From Sporomusaceae bacterium FL31 (GTDB lineage Bacteria; Bacillota; Negativicutes; DSM-1736; Dendrosporobacteraceae), in assembly GCA_003990955.1 (NCBI GenBank), contig BIFV01000006.1, positions 1-64,000 of the forward strand: DNA of 64,000 bases, read 5' to 3'. The position numbers and the translations under genes are program-made. Positions within the stretch are counted from its first letter, which is position 1. Every line of letters begins with the position of its first letter. Shown here in pieces: positions 1-7,616 of the stretch. Below the pieces are notes generated by a model. That model saw only the letters and a program-made list of their open reading frames with translations, searched no databases and had not been told where the DNA came from.

Positions 1-511
1 GAAAAACTCTTGCTCCTTGTTGCTGCAGTCTGGTTATTAATTGGCGGTAAATATCTTCTGATACTCCTTGTGGTAAACTGCCGGATAGAACAAACCATTG
101 CTGTTCCTGGGCAAGGCCTCCTATCACGTGCTCTAGTTCCCTCAGATCAGCCGCATTACAGGTTAATCCAGGGAAATTGATTTCTGTCACTTGATTGCTC
201 TGCCCATCAACAATTTTGATATTAACCCGTGCAGCGCCCTCAACTTCAACAAAGTAATTGTCAATTTGCTGTTTACGGAAGTATTCATAAAAACCATGAC
301 TATTATCCTGGCCTAAAAAGCCAGTAACGCAAACCGAGTGCCCTAAGGCCCGGATAACTTTCGCTACATTAATTCCTTTTCCACCCGGATCAACACGTTG
401 TTCAGCAACGCGGTTGACCTGCCCCATCTGAAATTCAGCAATATATACCGTTTGATCTAAAGCAGGGTTTAATGTAACGGTTACAATAGGATTTCGTTCT
501 TTACTGTTCAT
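1..511 (-). CDS. fruK: 1-phosphofructokinase / tagatose-6-phosphate kinase-like PfkB kinase, 3' part missing
   Basis: PfkB-family sugar kinase whose C-terminal part lies beyond the left edge of the window; about 170 residues are visible. The product starts MNSKERNPIVTVTLNPALDQ and carries the family glycine motif DPGGKGINVAKVI, the GFLGQDN segment and the conserved VLSGSLPQG. The active-site GAGD end is off-window. Family members phosphorylate fructose 1-phosphate or tagatose 6-phosphate at the other end of the sugar. The start is the ATG at 509-511 behind a strong GGGGGAGGTGA ribosome site. It is the last visible gene of an operon with a DeoR regulator and mannitol-type PTS genes 26 bp upstream. 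FruK is the best family guess; substrate is not shown by the sequence. Confidence 0.85.
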   Translation of the reverse strand, partial: MNSKERNPIVTVTLNPALDQTVYIAEFQMGQVNRVAEQRVDPGGKGINVAKVIRALGHSVCVTGFLGQDNSHGFYEYFRKQQIDNYFVEVEGAARVNIKIVDGQSNQVTEINFPGLTCNAADLRELEHVIGGLAQEQQWFVLSGSLPQGVSEDIYRQLITRLQQQGARVF

Positions 512-537
512 AGGGTCACCTCCCCCTAAAATAGTCA

Positions 538-1287
538 TTACATCAGTACTTGTACTAATGCGTTCAACTGTTGATGATCTTCTGCCGCAATCCCCTTGTC
601 AGTAATTAATAAATCTATTTCTTCCAAACCACAGATGCGGCATAAGCTGCGTTGGCCAATTTTCGAATGGTCGGTTACCAGAATTTTTTCTTTGCTGGCA
701 TGCACCATATAACGTTTGGTCTCTGCTTCACTCAAATTAGGGGTAGTAATTCCTAATTTGACATCAATCCCATTTGCAGCCAGGAATACTTTATCAAAAT
801 ACATCCGCCTTAACGCATCGTTTGTCAGATAGCCTACTAATGAACGGGTATTTTTCCGTAATGTACCGCCTAGCAATAGCGTTTCAACCTGAGTGTCATC
901 ACTAAAGACCTGCGCAATATCCATACTATTTGTGGCCACAGTAATTTTTTTGGCTCGCAGCAAGCGTGCGATTTCTATCGTGGTCGTGCCAGAATCAAGC
1001 AATACTGTTTCACCATCATTAACCAAACCTGCTGCTAATATGGCAATTTGCTGTTTTTCAGCTAAATAGCGCACTTCCTTTTCCTGAAAGCTTAGCTCAA
1101 ATCCCGTTTGAACTGAGATAGCTCCACCGTGTGTCCGTTGGATTAAGCCGTTATCTTCGAGTTCTTGTAAGTCCCGGCGTACTGTCGATTCTGAAACCCC
1201 AAAACGTTGGCTTAAGCTGGTTACAGTTACCGGATTTCCAATATTAACAAGTTGTAAAATTTCTGTTTTTCGTTCTTCGGCAAACAT
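538..1287 (-). CDS. DeoR-family transcriptional regulator of the sugar PTS operon
   Basis: 249-residue DeoR/GlpR/FruR-type repressor. The N-terminal winged helix (about 5-55) contains RFGVSESTVRRDLQELE, the family recognition helix. The C-terminal sugar-phosphate sensor domain has LDSGTTTIEIARLL and the FLAANGID segment typical of the family. Length is normal. The ATG at 1287 follows TGGAGGATATT. It lies between the EIIA gene (38 bp upstream) and the kinase gene (26 bp downstream), so it is probably autoregulated with them. The likely effector is a phosphorylated sugar made by the PTS or used by the kinase. Candidate binding repeats are seen at the mtlA promoter (3464-3494). Confidence 0.9.
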   Translation of the reverse strand: MFAEERKTEILQLVNIGNPVTVTSLSQRFGVSESTVRRDLQELEDNGLIQRTHGGAISVQTGFELSFQEKEVRYLAEKQQIAILAAGLVNDGETVLLDSGTTTIEIARLLRAKKITVATNSMDIAQVFSDDTQVETLLLGGTLRKNTRSLVGYLTNDALRRMYFDKVFLAANGIDVKLGITTPNLSEAETKRYMVHASKEKILVTDHSKIGQRSLCRICGLEEIDLLITDKGIAAEDHQQLNALVQVLM

Positions 1288-1325
1288 AATATCCTCCAGT
1301 CACACTAACAATTCACGTTAATCTG

Positions 1326-1760
1326 TTATCCTAAAAGATGTCCATCAAGATAATTAAACAATTCATCTTCACTGGCGGCACTCATTAACTTAGCCTTCTG
1401 TTCATCATCCATTAATAAGGTAGCAAGGCCTCCCAACAATTCTACATGTTCTTCATTATTGCCTGCAATTCCAAAGGCCAGCACGACTTGATTGCCATCA
1501 CTCCAGTCAATCCCTTGAGGAATTTTTAAAACGATAAGTTCAGGGCGCTTGACCAAGCTTCGGCTTTCCTCAGTACCATGGGGAATAGCCACTCCTTCGG
1601 TAATATAGGTGCCAATATCCTGCTCACGCTTATGCATAGCAGCAACATATTCGGCTTCAACGGCTCCAGCCTCAACAAGTTTATCGCCTAGAAAATCAAT
1701 CACATCAGCCTTGCTGTTAAAATCGTTTTTTATAAACACCAAATCACGTTTTAGTCGCAT
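1326..1760 (-). CDS. mtlF: PTS mannitol/fructose-type EIIA component
   Basis: 144-residue soluble PTS EIIA of the fructose-mannitol family. The phosphoryl-accepting histidine is in GVAIPHGTEESRSLV (about residues 57-71), and the VLAFGIAG and EHVELLGGLA segments are family hallmarks. It passes phosphate from HPr to the EIIB domain of the membrane permease encoded upstream. The ATG at 1760 is preceded by AAGGAGAATATTTT. Stand-alone EIIA next to a 469-residue EIICB is the MtlA/MtlF arrangement of Firmicutes. Confidence 0.9.
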   Translation of the reverse strand: MRLKRDLVFIKNDFNSKADVIDFLGDKLVEAGAVEAEYVAAMHKREQDIGTYITEGVAIPHGTEESRSLVKRPELIVLKIPQGIDWSDGNQVVLAFGIAGNNEEHVELLGGLATLLMDDEQKAKLMSAASEDELFNYLDGHLLG

Positions 1761-1936
1761 AAAATATTCTCCTTAATTCTTAATTTGAAAACCGTAATCA
1801 TTGCTTATAAATCAAGGAAATAAACATGCGCCGCTAAACTGCGTTATTGATGCTTGATTAAGAGCATAAACAACGACTTATTGCTCGGCGGCGCCGTGGA
1901 TGCTGCACACGCCATTAGTAAGGACTCATGCAACAA
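1761..1936 (-). other. Intergenic region between EIICB and EIIA genes with potential RNA fold
   Basis: This 176 bp gap inside the PTS operon has no gene. It holds a 7 bp inverted repeat, GCGCCGC at 1828-1834 against GCGGCGC at 1888-1894, enclosing a shorter ATGCT/AGCAT stem. No U-run follows, so it is not a clear terminator. A processing or stability element between the two PTS cistrons is possible. Confidence 0.35.
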
Positions 1937-3346
1937 TTAAGAGCAAAGCTTAATCACTTCATCATAGACCGGTGAATTGATAAAATCTTGTACCCCATAG
2001 ACTTTTGTTCCAGGCCGTACAATTTTTTTGGCACTTTCCACCAATCCCATTGCCGTCAAGACAATATCAGCATCTTGTGGAATCTGATTAACCGGACTAT
2101 GAACAACCTCTATCCCGGTTTTTCCAGCTTGACTGAGTTTTTTCTTTAGGACCGAAACCGCCATAACCGAGGAGCCCATTCCTGCTTCGCAGGCAAAAAC
2201 AATTTTTTTGACTACTGCATTTTCTTGAGTAGCGATGGTTTGGCTCTTAGCAAGATCGTGTTCAACAACTTTAGCTGGTTTCATCGTTTGCACCATTTCT
2301 TGAGCCTTGGTGAAGTCTTCACCGCTTTTTTCATCAATATTGCTGCTATAAGCTCGAACAAACGGACTGGATACTACAAAGGATACGATGGTTCCGACTG
2401 CAACACCTGACAGAACAGGGAGTAAGCCCCCTTTAGGTGCCATCGCAATTTCGGCAAAGATACTTCCTGGTGAAGGAGTGGCAACCAATCCGGCGTTAAA
2501 TAACAGGAATGTCAAATCTGCAGCCATTCCGCCAGCGATAACCCCAATAATGCATAGTGGATTCATCAAAACATAAGGGAAATAAATTTCATGGATACCA
2601 CCTAAGAAATGAATGATAATCGCGCCCGGTGCCGACTGTTTGCCTAACCCTTTGCCAAATACCCAATAGGCCAGCAATAGTCCAAGGCCAGGACCTGGAT
2701 TGGTTTCTAATAAGAAAAAGATCGATTTACCATATTCTTTGACTTCAGCAACGCCAATTGGTGAAAATACACCATGATTGATCGCATTATTTAAGAACAA
2801 CACTTTACCTGGTTCGATGAGTATAGCTAAGAGTGGTAAAAGCTTTGCTTCCGCAATGACTTTGGCCGCACTGCCTAAGAAGTTGGCAATACCAGCCACA
2901 ACAGGTCCAATCACGTTATAAGCAATTAATACTAAAAACATTCCCAGAATGCCTGCTGAAAAGTTATTGACCAGCATCTCAAATCCGGTTGGAACTTTAT
3001 TTTCAATCATTTCGTCCCATTTTTTGATCACCCAGCCACCAAATGGCCCCATGACCATGGCTCCCATAAACATTGGGATGGTACTGCCCACAATAACCCC
3101 CATTGTGGCAGTAGCACCAATAACGCCACCCCGAAGCCCATAAACCAGGCGACCGCCCGAGAAACCGATTAGGATCGGCAGCAGATATTGAATCATTGGG
3201 CCAACCAATTTAGCGAGATATTCACTGGGCAGCCAGCCTGTGGGAATAAAAAAAGCAGTAATAAAGCCCCAGCAAATAAATGCGGCAATATTTGGTATCA
3301 CCATGCCTGCTAAGAAACCACCAAATTTTTGCAGTTTTTCTTTCAT
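1937..3346 (-). CDS. mtlA: PTS mannitol-type permease EIICB
   Basis: 469-residue membrane permease. An N-terminal EIIC domain (about 1-340) has many hydrophobic segments and the [15 protein letters not shown] motif with its conserved HE of mannitol EIIC proteins. A C-terminal EIIB domain follows, with the phosphorylated cysteine in [15 protein letters not shown] (about 385-400). There is no fused EIIA, in keeping with the separate mtlF downstream. The ATG at 3346 follows AAAGGAGGGGAG. It is the first gene of the operon mtlA-mtlF-deoR-fruK. Mannitol is the family assignment, but no mannitol-1-phosphate dehydrogenase is visible and a PfkB kinase is, so another hexitol or ketose is possible. Confidence 0.88.
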   Translation of the reverse strand: MKEKLQKFGGFLAGMVIPNIAAFICWGFITAFFIPTGWLPSEYLAKLVGPMIQYLLPILIGFSGGRLVYGLRGGVIGATATMGVIVGSTIPMFMGAMVMGPFGGWVIKKWDEMIENKVPTGFEMLVNNFSAGILGMFLVLIAYNVIGPVVAGIANFLGSAAKVIAEAKLLPLLAILIEPGKVLFLNNAINHGVFSPIGVAEVKEYGKSIFFLLETNPGPGLGLLLAYWVFGKGLGKQSAPGAIIIHFLGGIHEIYFPYVLMNPLCIIGVIAGGMAADLTFLLFNAGLVATPSPGSIFAEIAMAPKGGLLPVLSGVAVGTIVSFVVSSPFVRAYSSNIDEKSGEDFTKAQEMVQTMKPAKVVEHDLAKSQTIATQENAVVKKIVFACEAGMGSSVMAVSVLKKKLSQAGKTGIEVVHSPVNQIPQDADIVLTAMGLVESAKKIVRPGTKVYGVQDFINSPVYDEVIKLCS

Positions 3347-3463
3347 TTTCTCCCCTCCTTTAATGATAGACGACCTTTATTGTATGATCTCTTCCAATCA
3401 CCTTCCTCCAACTCAAGGCAATTATTATCAATCGAGCACATTCAAAAGCAATAATTTGATAAC

Positions 3464-3521
3464 TTTTGCTCATTTACTATTATTTATGCTCATTGTACTG
3501 CTTTGATGATCAAATTGTCAA
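3464..3521 (-). promoter_or_regulatory. mtlA promoter with candidate DeoR operator repeats
   Basis: Minus-strand promoter TTGACA (3516-3521), 18 bp spacer, TACAAT (3492-3497). On the plus strand TTTTGCTCATT (3464-3474) and TTATGCTCATT (3484-3494) form a direct repeat spaced 20 bp, about two helical turns; the upstream copy overlaps the -10. A related GAGCACATT lies further downstream at about 3434. Repeats of this type fit a DeoR-family operator. The rest of 3347-3657 holds no gene. Confidence 0.55.
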
Positions 3522-3657
3522 TATAATTTAGAAAATACAATCATATTCCAAAAGGTTTATAGCCGGATTCTATTTCCTGAACTGCAGCAATTCATTAGAG
3601 GATGTTGCCCCTTTGTGCCGAATTATTCATTAACTAAAAGTACGCTCAAGGAGTATC

Positions 3658-4206
3658 ATGATGCCAACAGCCCCTACGCCCCCCTACAAACCTACCCCGC
3701 CTACTGCCCCCGCTAAACCGCAAGCCACCTCAGATGTAGTTTCATCAACACCTTCAGCTTCTCAGCCTGATTCACAGGCTCACATCAATCCACAATTAGC
3801 TGAGACCCTCAAAGAAGTTGAAACCATTGGGAAAGCTTTTCAAACAAAGCCGGCTAAACAAGGTGACACAAACAGTCAACTTCCCCCTGCCACACAGACT
3901 GACGAACCAGCAAAATTTCCCCCTGTTACGTCGTTAGATTCGCAGGATAACTTAGTGACTTCGACAAGCCTTCCCACGAACCAGAACGTCTCACCGAATA
4001 AGCTTTCAGGCTCAGTATATGTTTCTTTGTTATCGGTCGTATTGATTGTGGCCGTTGTGTTAATCATCTTCCGGCTAATGAAAGCCAAACGATCCAGTGA
4101 CAGCCTTACGCCAAATGCCACCCCCCCTGAGCCTTCACTGTCACCTGGCATAGCAACAAAAGCAAAAACCTCGAAAACAACCAGTAAATTTGAAGTCAGA
4201 GTATAA
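3658..4206 (+). CDS. Proline/threonine-rich single-pass membrane protein, unknown function
   Basis: 182-residue protein I do not recognise. The first 115 residues are low-complexity and rich in Pro, Thr, Ala and Gln (PTAPTPPYKPTPPTAP near the start). One strong transmembrane segment follows (SVYVSLLSVVLIVAVVLIIF, about 120-141), then a basic stop-transfer RLMKAKR and a second Pro/Ser/Thr-rich tail. No signal peptide is seen, so a single-anchor protein with disordered flanks is likely. Two consecutive ATGs occur at 3658 and 3661 behind AAGGAG (3648-3653). A strong hairpin starts in its stop codon, so it appears monocistronic. Confidence 0.65.
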   Translation: MMPTAPTPPYKPTPPTAPAKPQATSDVVSSTPSASQPDSQAHINPQLAETLKEVETIGKAFQTKPAKQGDTNSQLPPATQTDEPAKFPPVTSLDSQDNLVTSTSLPTNQNVSPNKLSGSVYVSLLSVVLIVAVVLIIFRLMKAKRSSDSLTPNATPPEPSLSPGIATKAKTSKTTSKFEVRV

Positions 4207-4243
4207 CAAAGGCAGCATTCCTGAAGAATGCTGCCTTTGTTAT
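4203..4243 (+). terminator. Hairpin terminator after the Pro-rich membrane protein
   Basis: Perfect 18 bp stem (4203-4220 with 4226-4243) and a 5-nt loop, overlapping the TAA stop. The following T-run is short (TTTATCC). Confidence 0.7.
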
Positions 4244-4261
4244 TTATCCAGATTGGGTCAT

Positions 4262-4304
4262 TAGCACTATTGATATTGAAATTCATTATCAATAGTGCTA
4301 TAAT
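4262..4304 (+). promoter_or_regulatory. S4-paralogue promoter inside a 14-bp perfect palindrome with Fur/Zur-like core
   Basis: A perfect inverted repeat TAGCACTATTGATA (4262-4275) / TATCAATAGTGCTA (4287-4300) flanks the promoter TTGAAA (4276-4281), 17 bp, TATAAT (4299-4304). The central 19-mer GATATTGAAATTCATTATC (4272-4290) matches the Fur consensus GATAATGATAATCATTATC at 16 of 19 positions. A repressor bound here would cover both the -35 and the -10. A Fur-family metal repressor is the likely ligand; whether it senses Fe or Zn cannot be read from the site. Confidence 0.7.
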
Positions 4305-4350
4305 TGAGAAAGTATTTATCATTTACTTGCAAAGGAAGGTATGAAGGAAC

Positions 4351-4944
4351 ATGGCTACACGAAGAGAACCCCGCTTTAAACTTTGCCGCAGACTAGGTGT
4401 TAATATTTTTGGTCACCCAAAAGCAATGAACAGGGCTCAAAAAGAACACAGCCGGACTGGGCGAAAAACATCAGAGTACGGCTTACAGCTTTTAGAAAAA
4501 CAAAAAATTAAGGCTTATTACGGAATTCTCGAAAAACAGTTTGTGCGCTATCTGAAAAACGCTAAAAAAAGCAGAGAAATTACTGGCATCGCTTTATTGA
4601 AAGCGTTAGAGTGCAGACTGGACAACCTTGTATACCGTATTGGCTTTGCCATATCCATTCGCCAGGCACGTCAAATGGTCAACCACGGCTGCATTCTGGT
4701 CAATGGAAAGCGTGTAGACATACCGTCTTGCGCAATTAAAGTAAATGATGTCATCTCCCTAAAAGAGCAATATCGGGATAACCCCATGTTTAACACAAAT
4801 TTCCTGGACTTAAAATCTTTCGATTTGCCTTATATTGAAAAAGATTTTGCTTCTTTCAGCGGCAAGCTGGTAAAATTGCCGGCAAGAGAAGAAATTCCGA
4901 TTGAAGTAAATGAAATTCTGGCAATCGAATTGTATTCCAAATAA
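4351..4944 (+). CDS. rpsD: Small-subunit ribosomal protein S4, zinc-ligand-poor paralogue
   Basis: 197-residue S4 family protein. The S4 RNA-binding domain is clear at about 90-155 ([38 protein letters not shown]). The N-terminal segment [14 protein letters not shown] keeps one cysteine of the zinc ribbon, but the CRLC and later CxxxxC ligands of the zinc-binding form are gone. It stands alone instead of next to rpoA, and its promoter carries a palindromic metal-repressor-like site. Both fit the known class of C-minus ribosomal paralogues used under zinc shortage. The ATG at 4351 follows AAGGAAGGTATGAAGGAAC. An unknown gene follows 39 bp downstream, probably in the same transcript. Confidence 0.9.
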   Translation: MATRREPRFKLCRRLGVNIFGHPKAMNRAQKEHSRTGRKTSEYGLQLLEKQKIKAYYGILEKQFVRYLKNAKKSREITGIALLKALECRLDNLVYRIGFAISIRQARQMVNHGCILVNGKRVDIPSCAIKVNDVISLKEQYRDNPMFNTNFLDLKSFDLPYIEKDFASFSGKLVKLPAREEIPIEVNEILAIELYSK

Positions 4945-4983
4945 GGCAACACCATTATTCTGCTTCTTAAGGAGTTGGGATTC

Positions 4984-5634
4984 ATGTGCAAATACAACCA
5001 TCATCATTATTGGGAAAACCTATTAGCAAAACAGAAAAAACCTTGGCAAAGCTGTTTTGTACCTTTTGAAGCGGCCAATCGTGCCATTTTTGTAAATACA
5101 ACAATCGTAGATTACCAGCGCAATACCCTTGATAATGACTGGTCATGCCACCCTGATGTTAAATCATTATTAGGATTTATCCAATACTTACACTTACCGC
5201 TGGTTTTTTATTATACACTCAATCAAGATAAAGAGGCTTTATTCTTCCCGATATCTTCGAGTCATGATTTTATCGAATATATCCAAGAGTCAGGCTCAGG
5301 TTATGCACAAATGATGGCCGATGCCATCACTGAATTAAGCAGTTTTTGGGAACTCGATCATCAAGAATGCTTAGAAAAGCTGCAAGATTTCTGCCGTAGA
5401 TTTAACTCTTTCTGGTATCAGGACAGTCTAATCTTAAATATCAATATCTTTTCCAATACCTACGAAATTGCCGAATATTTAATTGGCATAAATGAATTTC
5501 CAGAAGTGTTGGAAGAAGACATCGGACTGACAACAAACCAGTTATTTCGTATGTGCGATAACTTCTATCGTGAACAGTTTGTACAGAAAAACTTTGTCAA
5601 GATTTTAAACCATAAAATTGGCTGTGTCATATAA
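4984..5634 (+). CDS. Unknown protein with N-terminal Cys/His cluster, co-transcribed with the S4 paralogue
   Basis: 216-residue soluble protein I cannot assign. It begins MCKYNHHHYWENLL, a Cys plus three consecutive His that could bind a metal, and has further cysteines at about 25, 57, 131 and 138. The C-terminal half looks mostly helical and ends in a cysteine-containing GCVI. There is no signal peptide or membrane segment. I chose the ATG at 4984 because AAGGAG (4969-4974) stands 9 nt before it; the TTG at 4975 would touch the ribosome site. No terminator separates it from the S4 gene, so a role in the same metal response is inferred. Confidence 0.6.
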   Translation: MCKYNHHHYWENLLAKQKKPWQSCFVPFEAANRAIFVNTTIVDYQRNTLDNDWSCHPDVKSLLGFIQYLHLPLVFYYTLNQDKEALFFPISSSHDFIEYIQESGSGYAQMMADAITELSSFWELDHQECLEKLQDFCRRFNSFWYQDSLILNINIFSNTYEIAEYLIGINEFPEVLEEDIGLTTNQLFRMCDNFYREQFVQKNFVKILNHKIGCVI

Positions 5635-5656
5635 CGAAGTTCTGGCTGCTATGATA

Positions 5657-6307
5657 TCAGTTTGTCACAGCCCCTTTGCGGGAAATCACACACATGAGTA
5701 CGATTAAGCTAATAACACTGATGCTAACAATGGGTGTGGTAAGCAGCGTTGCCGGCAAAGCTTGATATAATCCCCAAAGACCAAAAAATATAAAAATTAG
5801 AGCGGCAAACCATTTCACAGCTCGCTCAGGTATCTTTTTACCTAATACAATACCGATGATAATGCCAATGGCATCAGCAATCATCATTCCAATCGTTGTA
5901 CCCAGCCATACCGGAATAATTGTATTAAACTGAGCCGCTAAAGCAATCGTGGCTAACTGAGTCTTATCCCCCATTTCAGCCATAAAAAACGCAATAGCGA
6001 CTGTCCAAAAAGGACTATATTTCGTCATTTTATCTTCGCCATTGAGTTCATCACCCCGGATTGTCCACAGACCAAATAAAATAAAAGAAGCTGCAGCAGT
6101 AATGTGTACATAGTTCATCGGGATGAGTTGCGTAATATAACTACCAATAAAAACTGCCATTAGATGGTTAAGCACAGTGGCCGCAAAAACCCCCCACATG
6201 ACGGTTTGCCAGCGATAGCGAGTTGCAAAAGCCATGGCCAGCAGCTGCGTCTTATCCCCCATTTCTGCAAGTACTACAAAAACCAGTGAAGTTAAAAAAG
6301 CTGTCAT
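5657..6307 (-). CDS. mneA: GDT1/UPF0016 family Mn2+ exporter
   Basis: 216-residue membrane protein made of two related halves of three segments each. Each half carries the family motif: AEMGDKTQLLAMAFATRY (about 14-31) and AEMGDKTQLATIALAAQF (about 109-126). The acidic EMGD motifs form the cation path in this family, which exports Mn2+ (MneA in Vibrio) or exchanges Ca2+/Mn2+ for protons. The ATG at 6307 follows GGAGGTAAACG. The leader is a yybP-ykoY riboswitch, the Mn2+ sensor commonly found before this family, which supports Mn2+ as substrate. Confidence 0.93.
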   Translation of the reverse strand: MTAFLTSLVFVVLAEMGDKTQLLAMAFATRYRWQTVMWGVFAATVLNHLMAVFIGSYITQLIPMNYVHITAAASFILFGLWTIRGDELNGEDKMTKYSPFWTVAIAFFMAEMGDKTQLATIALAAQFNTIIPVWLGTTIGMMIADAIGIIIGIVLGKKIPERAVKWFAALIFIFFGLWGLYQALPATLLTTPIVSISVISLIVLMCVISRKGAVTN

Positions 6308-6387
6308 CGTTTACCTCCTGAATTTAACTATGTATTCCATAAGAAAAACCTTGACTTGTGCTAGCAGAGCCTTAGTCGTTCTTACTT

Positions 6388-6417
6388 ATTATCAGAAAGG
6401 ATATCCTTTCTGATAAT
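6388..6417. repeat. 30-bp perfect loopless palindrome in the mneA leader
   Basis: ATTATCAGAAAGGAT (6388-6402) is followed at once by its exact reverse complement (6403-6417). It sits after the riboswitch terminator and about 80 bp before the mneA start. It could be a repressor operator or, in RNA, a hairpin or processing site. No U-run follows on either strand. Confidence 0.7.
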
Positions 6418-6418
6418 G

Positions 6419-6470
6419 TAAAAAACGAGACCTTTAGTACACCTATCGCTAGGCATACTAAAGGTCTCGC
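6419..6470 (-). terminator. Expression-platform terminator of the mneA riboswitch
   Basis: On the minus strand a long stem (5' arm GCGAGACCTTTAGTATGCC at 6470-6452, 3' arm ending at 6426) is followed by a U6 run. The 5' arm contains CCTTTAG (6464-6458), which is also the 3' strand of aptamer helix P1. Ligand-bound P1 should therefore prevent termination, making this an ON switch. Confidence 0.88.
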
Positions 6471-6551
6471 TAATTGACACTAAGTCAACAACAGAGCCAG
6501 ATGTTTTCACATCAGTATGTTGACTCTGTTCTCCGAGCTACTCCCCTTTAG
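6458..6551 (-). promoter_or_regulatory. yybP-ykoY manganese riboswitch
   Basis: The minus-strand RNA starts with the conserved AAAGGGGAGTAGC and ends with GAGACCTTT, the two signature ends of the yybP-ykoY aptamer. P1 pairs CTAAAGG (6551-6545) with CCTTTAG (6464-6458). The internal helices ACAGAGTCAAC and TTGTTGAC are visible. The class binds Mn2+ and often controls Mn exporters, which fits the gene downstream. Confidence 0.93.
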
Positions 6552-6571
6552 AAAGTATTATGTTAATGATT

Positions 6572-6600
6572 ATTATATCCTTATTGACAAGATAAGTCAA
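6572..6600 (-). promoter_or_regulatory. mneA promoter
   Basis: TTGACT (6600-6595), 17 bp spacer, perfect TATAAT (6577-6572) on the minus strand, placing the start about 15 nt before the riboswitch aptamer. Confidence 0.8.
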
Positions 6601-6722
6601 TAAAGTCCTGCCGATTCTATTGGATGATTATTTATGATCGAAATTATTAGTTTTGAATCTATGTGCTGTTCCCGTCTTCTTATATTTATAGCAATAAACT
6701 TTATAAATTCTTTTGAAAACTA

Positions 6723-6751
6723 TTGACCATTTTAGAAAGTATCGCTATAAT
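6723..6751 (+). promoter_or_regulatory. exbB-exbD-tonB promoter
   Basis: TTGACC (6723-6728), 17 bp spacer, TATAAT (6746-6751). The transcript would carry about 210 nt of leader before exbB, containing a Fur box and a TetR-like operator. The stretch 6601-6722 holds no gene or clear signal. Confidence 0.7.
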
Positions 6752-6757
6752 CTTATC

Positions 6758-6776
6758 GATAATAGTTTTCATTATC
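6758..6776 (+). promoter_or_regulatory. Fur box at the exbB promoter
   Basis: GATAATAGTTTTCATTATC matches the Fur consensus at 15 of 19 positions with both outer half-sites intact. It lies just downstream of the -10, where Fur would block transcription when iron is plentiful. Confidence 0.65.
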
Positions 6777-6799
6777 ATTTATTTATAGAATCAATACAC

Positions 6800-6815
6800 T
6801 GACTGTCGTCAGTCA
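6800..6815 (+). promoter_or_regulatory. TetR-like operator, copy 1 (exbB leader)
   Basis: TGACTG-TCGT-CAGTCA, one of four copies of the same 6-4-6 palindrome in this island. The copy next to the tetR gene identifies its likely ligand as that regulator. Confidence 0.65.
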
Positions 6816-6968
6816 ATAAACTCTCATATTGCATTTGCCTAGAACAGCTTTAAATTACTAGAACTTTATTCTACATAAATTCTCGGAAAGGAGCTTTGCA
6901 CTTTTAGGCTGTTCTTGCTCTCTTCAAAATTTATTTACAACTAACAATACATTAGGAGGTATTATCAA

Positions 6969-7616
6969 ATGGATTTTTTAAATCAAACAATTAGCATTTT
7001 TCATAAAGGTGGCCCAGTCATGTATCTTCTACTGCTATGCTCATTAGCAGTAGTTACCATCGCTGTGGAACGCTTTCATTATTACCGCAGTATGACGACT
7101 GACACTCAGAATTACGTAAATCGCTTGCTCCCGCTTTTGGATCGTCACCATTTTTCGGAAGCGATGCAACTAGGTGAAAAGACTCCAGCGATCATCGGTC
7201 AGTTAACCGCTAAAGGGTTACAAACTTATCAACAGGGTGGCAATATCGAAAATGCGCTGACAGCTGCAGCTATGCTAGCAGCCGCTCGGCTGCGCCAGTA
7301 TTTAAACTATCTCAGCACCATTGTTACACTGGCACCACTTTTTGGCCTATTAGGCACAGTCATTGGTATGATTAGCTCTTTCAGCGTATTTAATGTGCAA
7401 TCCGGCCAGCCTATGGCAATTACAGGCGGCATTGGCGAAGCACTGGTGGCGACAGCAGCCGGCTTGATTGTTGCAGCACTGGCTTTAATCGCCCATTCTT
7501 ATTTTGCTCACCGAGTGGATACTCTGATTACCGACATGGAACAAGTGAGTGCTTTAATCATGAATTCTTTGTCGCAAAAAAGAGTGACCCGGAGGGAATC
7601 ACATGAAATTGCGTAG
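6969..7616 (+). CDS. exbB: ExbB/TolQ/MotA proton-channel protein
   Basis: 215-residue inner-membrane subunit of the TonB energising complex. Three membrane segments are visible (about 15-35, 110-135 and 155-180), the last two in the conserved LFGLLGTVIGMISSF and GGIGEALVATAAGLIVAA region of the MotA/ExbB family. It uses the proton gradient with ExbD to drive TonB. TAGGAGGT stands just before the ATG at 6969. The exbD gene overlaps its 3' end by 14 bp, so the two are translationally coupled. Fur and TetR-like sites in the leader suggest iron- and ligand-dependent expression. Confidence 0.93.
   Translation: MDFLNQTISIFHKGGPVMYLLLLCSLAVVTIAVERFHYYRSMTTDTQNYVNRLLPLLDRHHFSEAMQLGEKTPAIIGQLTAKGLQTYQQGGNIENALTAAAMLAAARLRQYLNYLSTIVTLAPLFGLLGTVIGMISSFSVFNVQSGQPMAITGGIGEALVATAAGLIVAALALIAHSYFAHRVDTLITDMEQVSALIMNSLSQKRVTRRESHEIA

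Noticed and set aside
1828..1894. GC-rich inverted repeat as a REP or mobile-element remnant
   Set aside because: Only one copy seen, no target duplications; kept only as an intercistronic fold.
3876..4322. 148-codon minus-strand frame opposite the Pro-rich protein
   Set aside because: Antisense to a gene with a good ribosome site and terminator; crosses the S4 operator.
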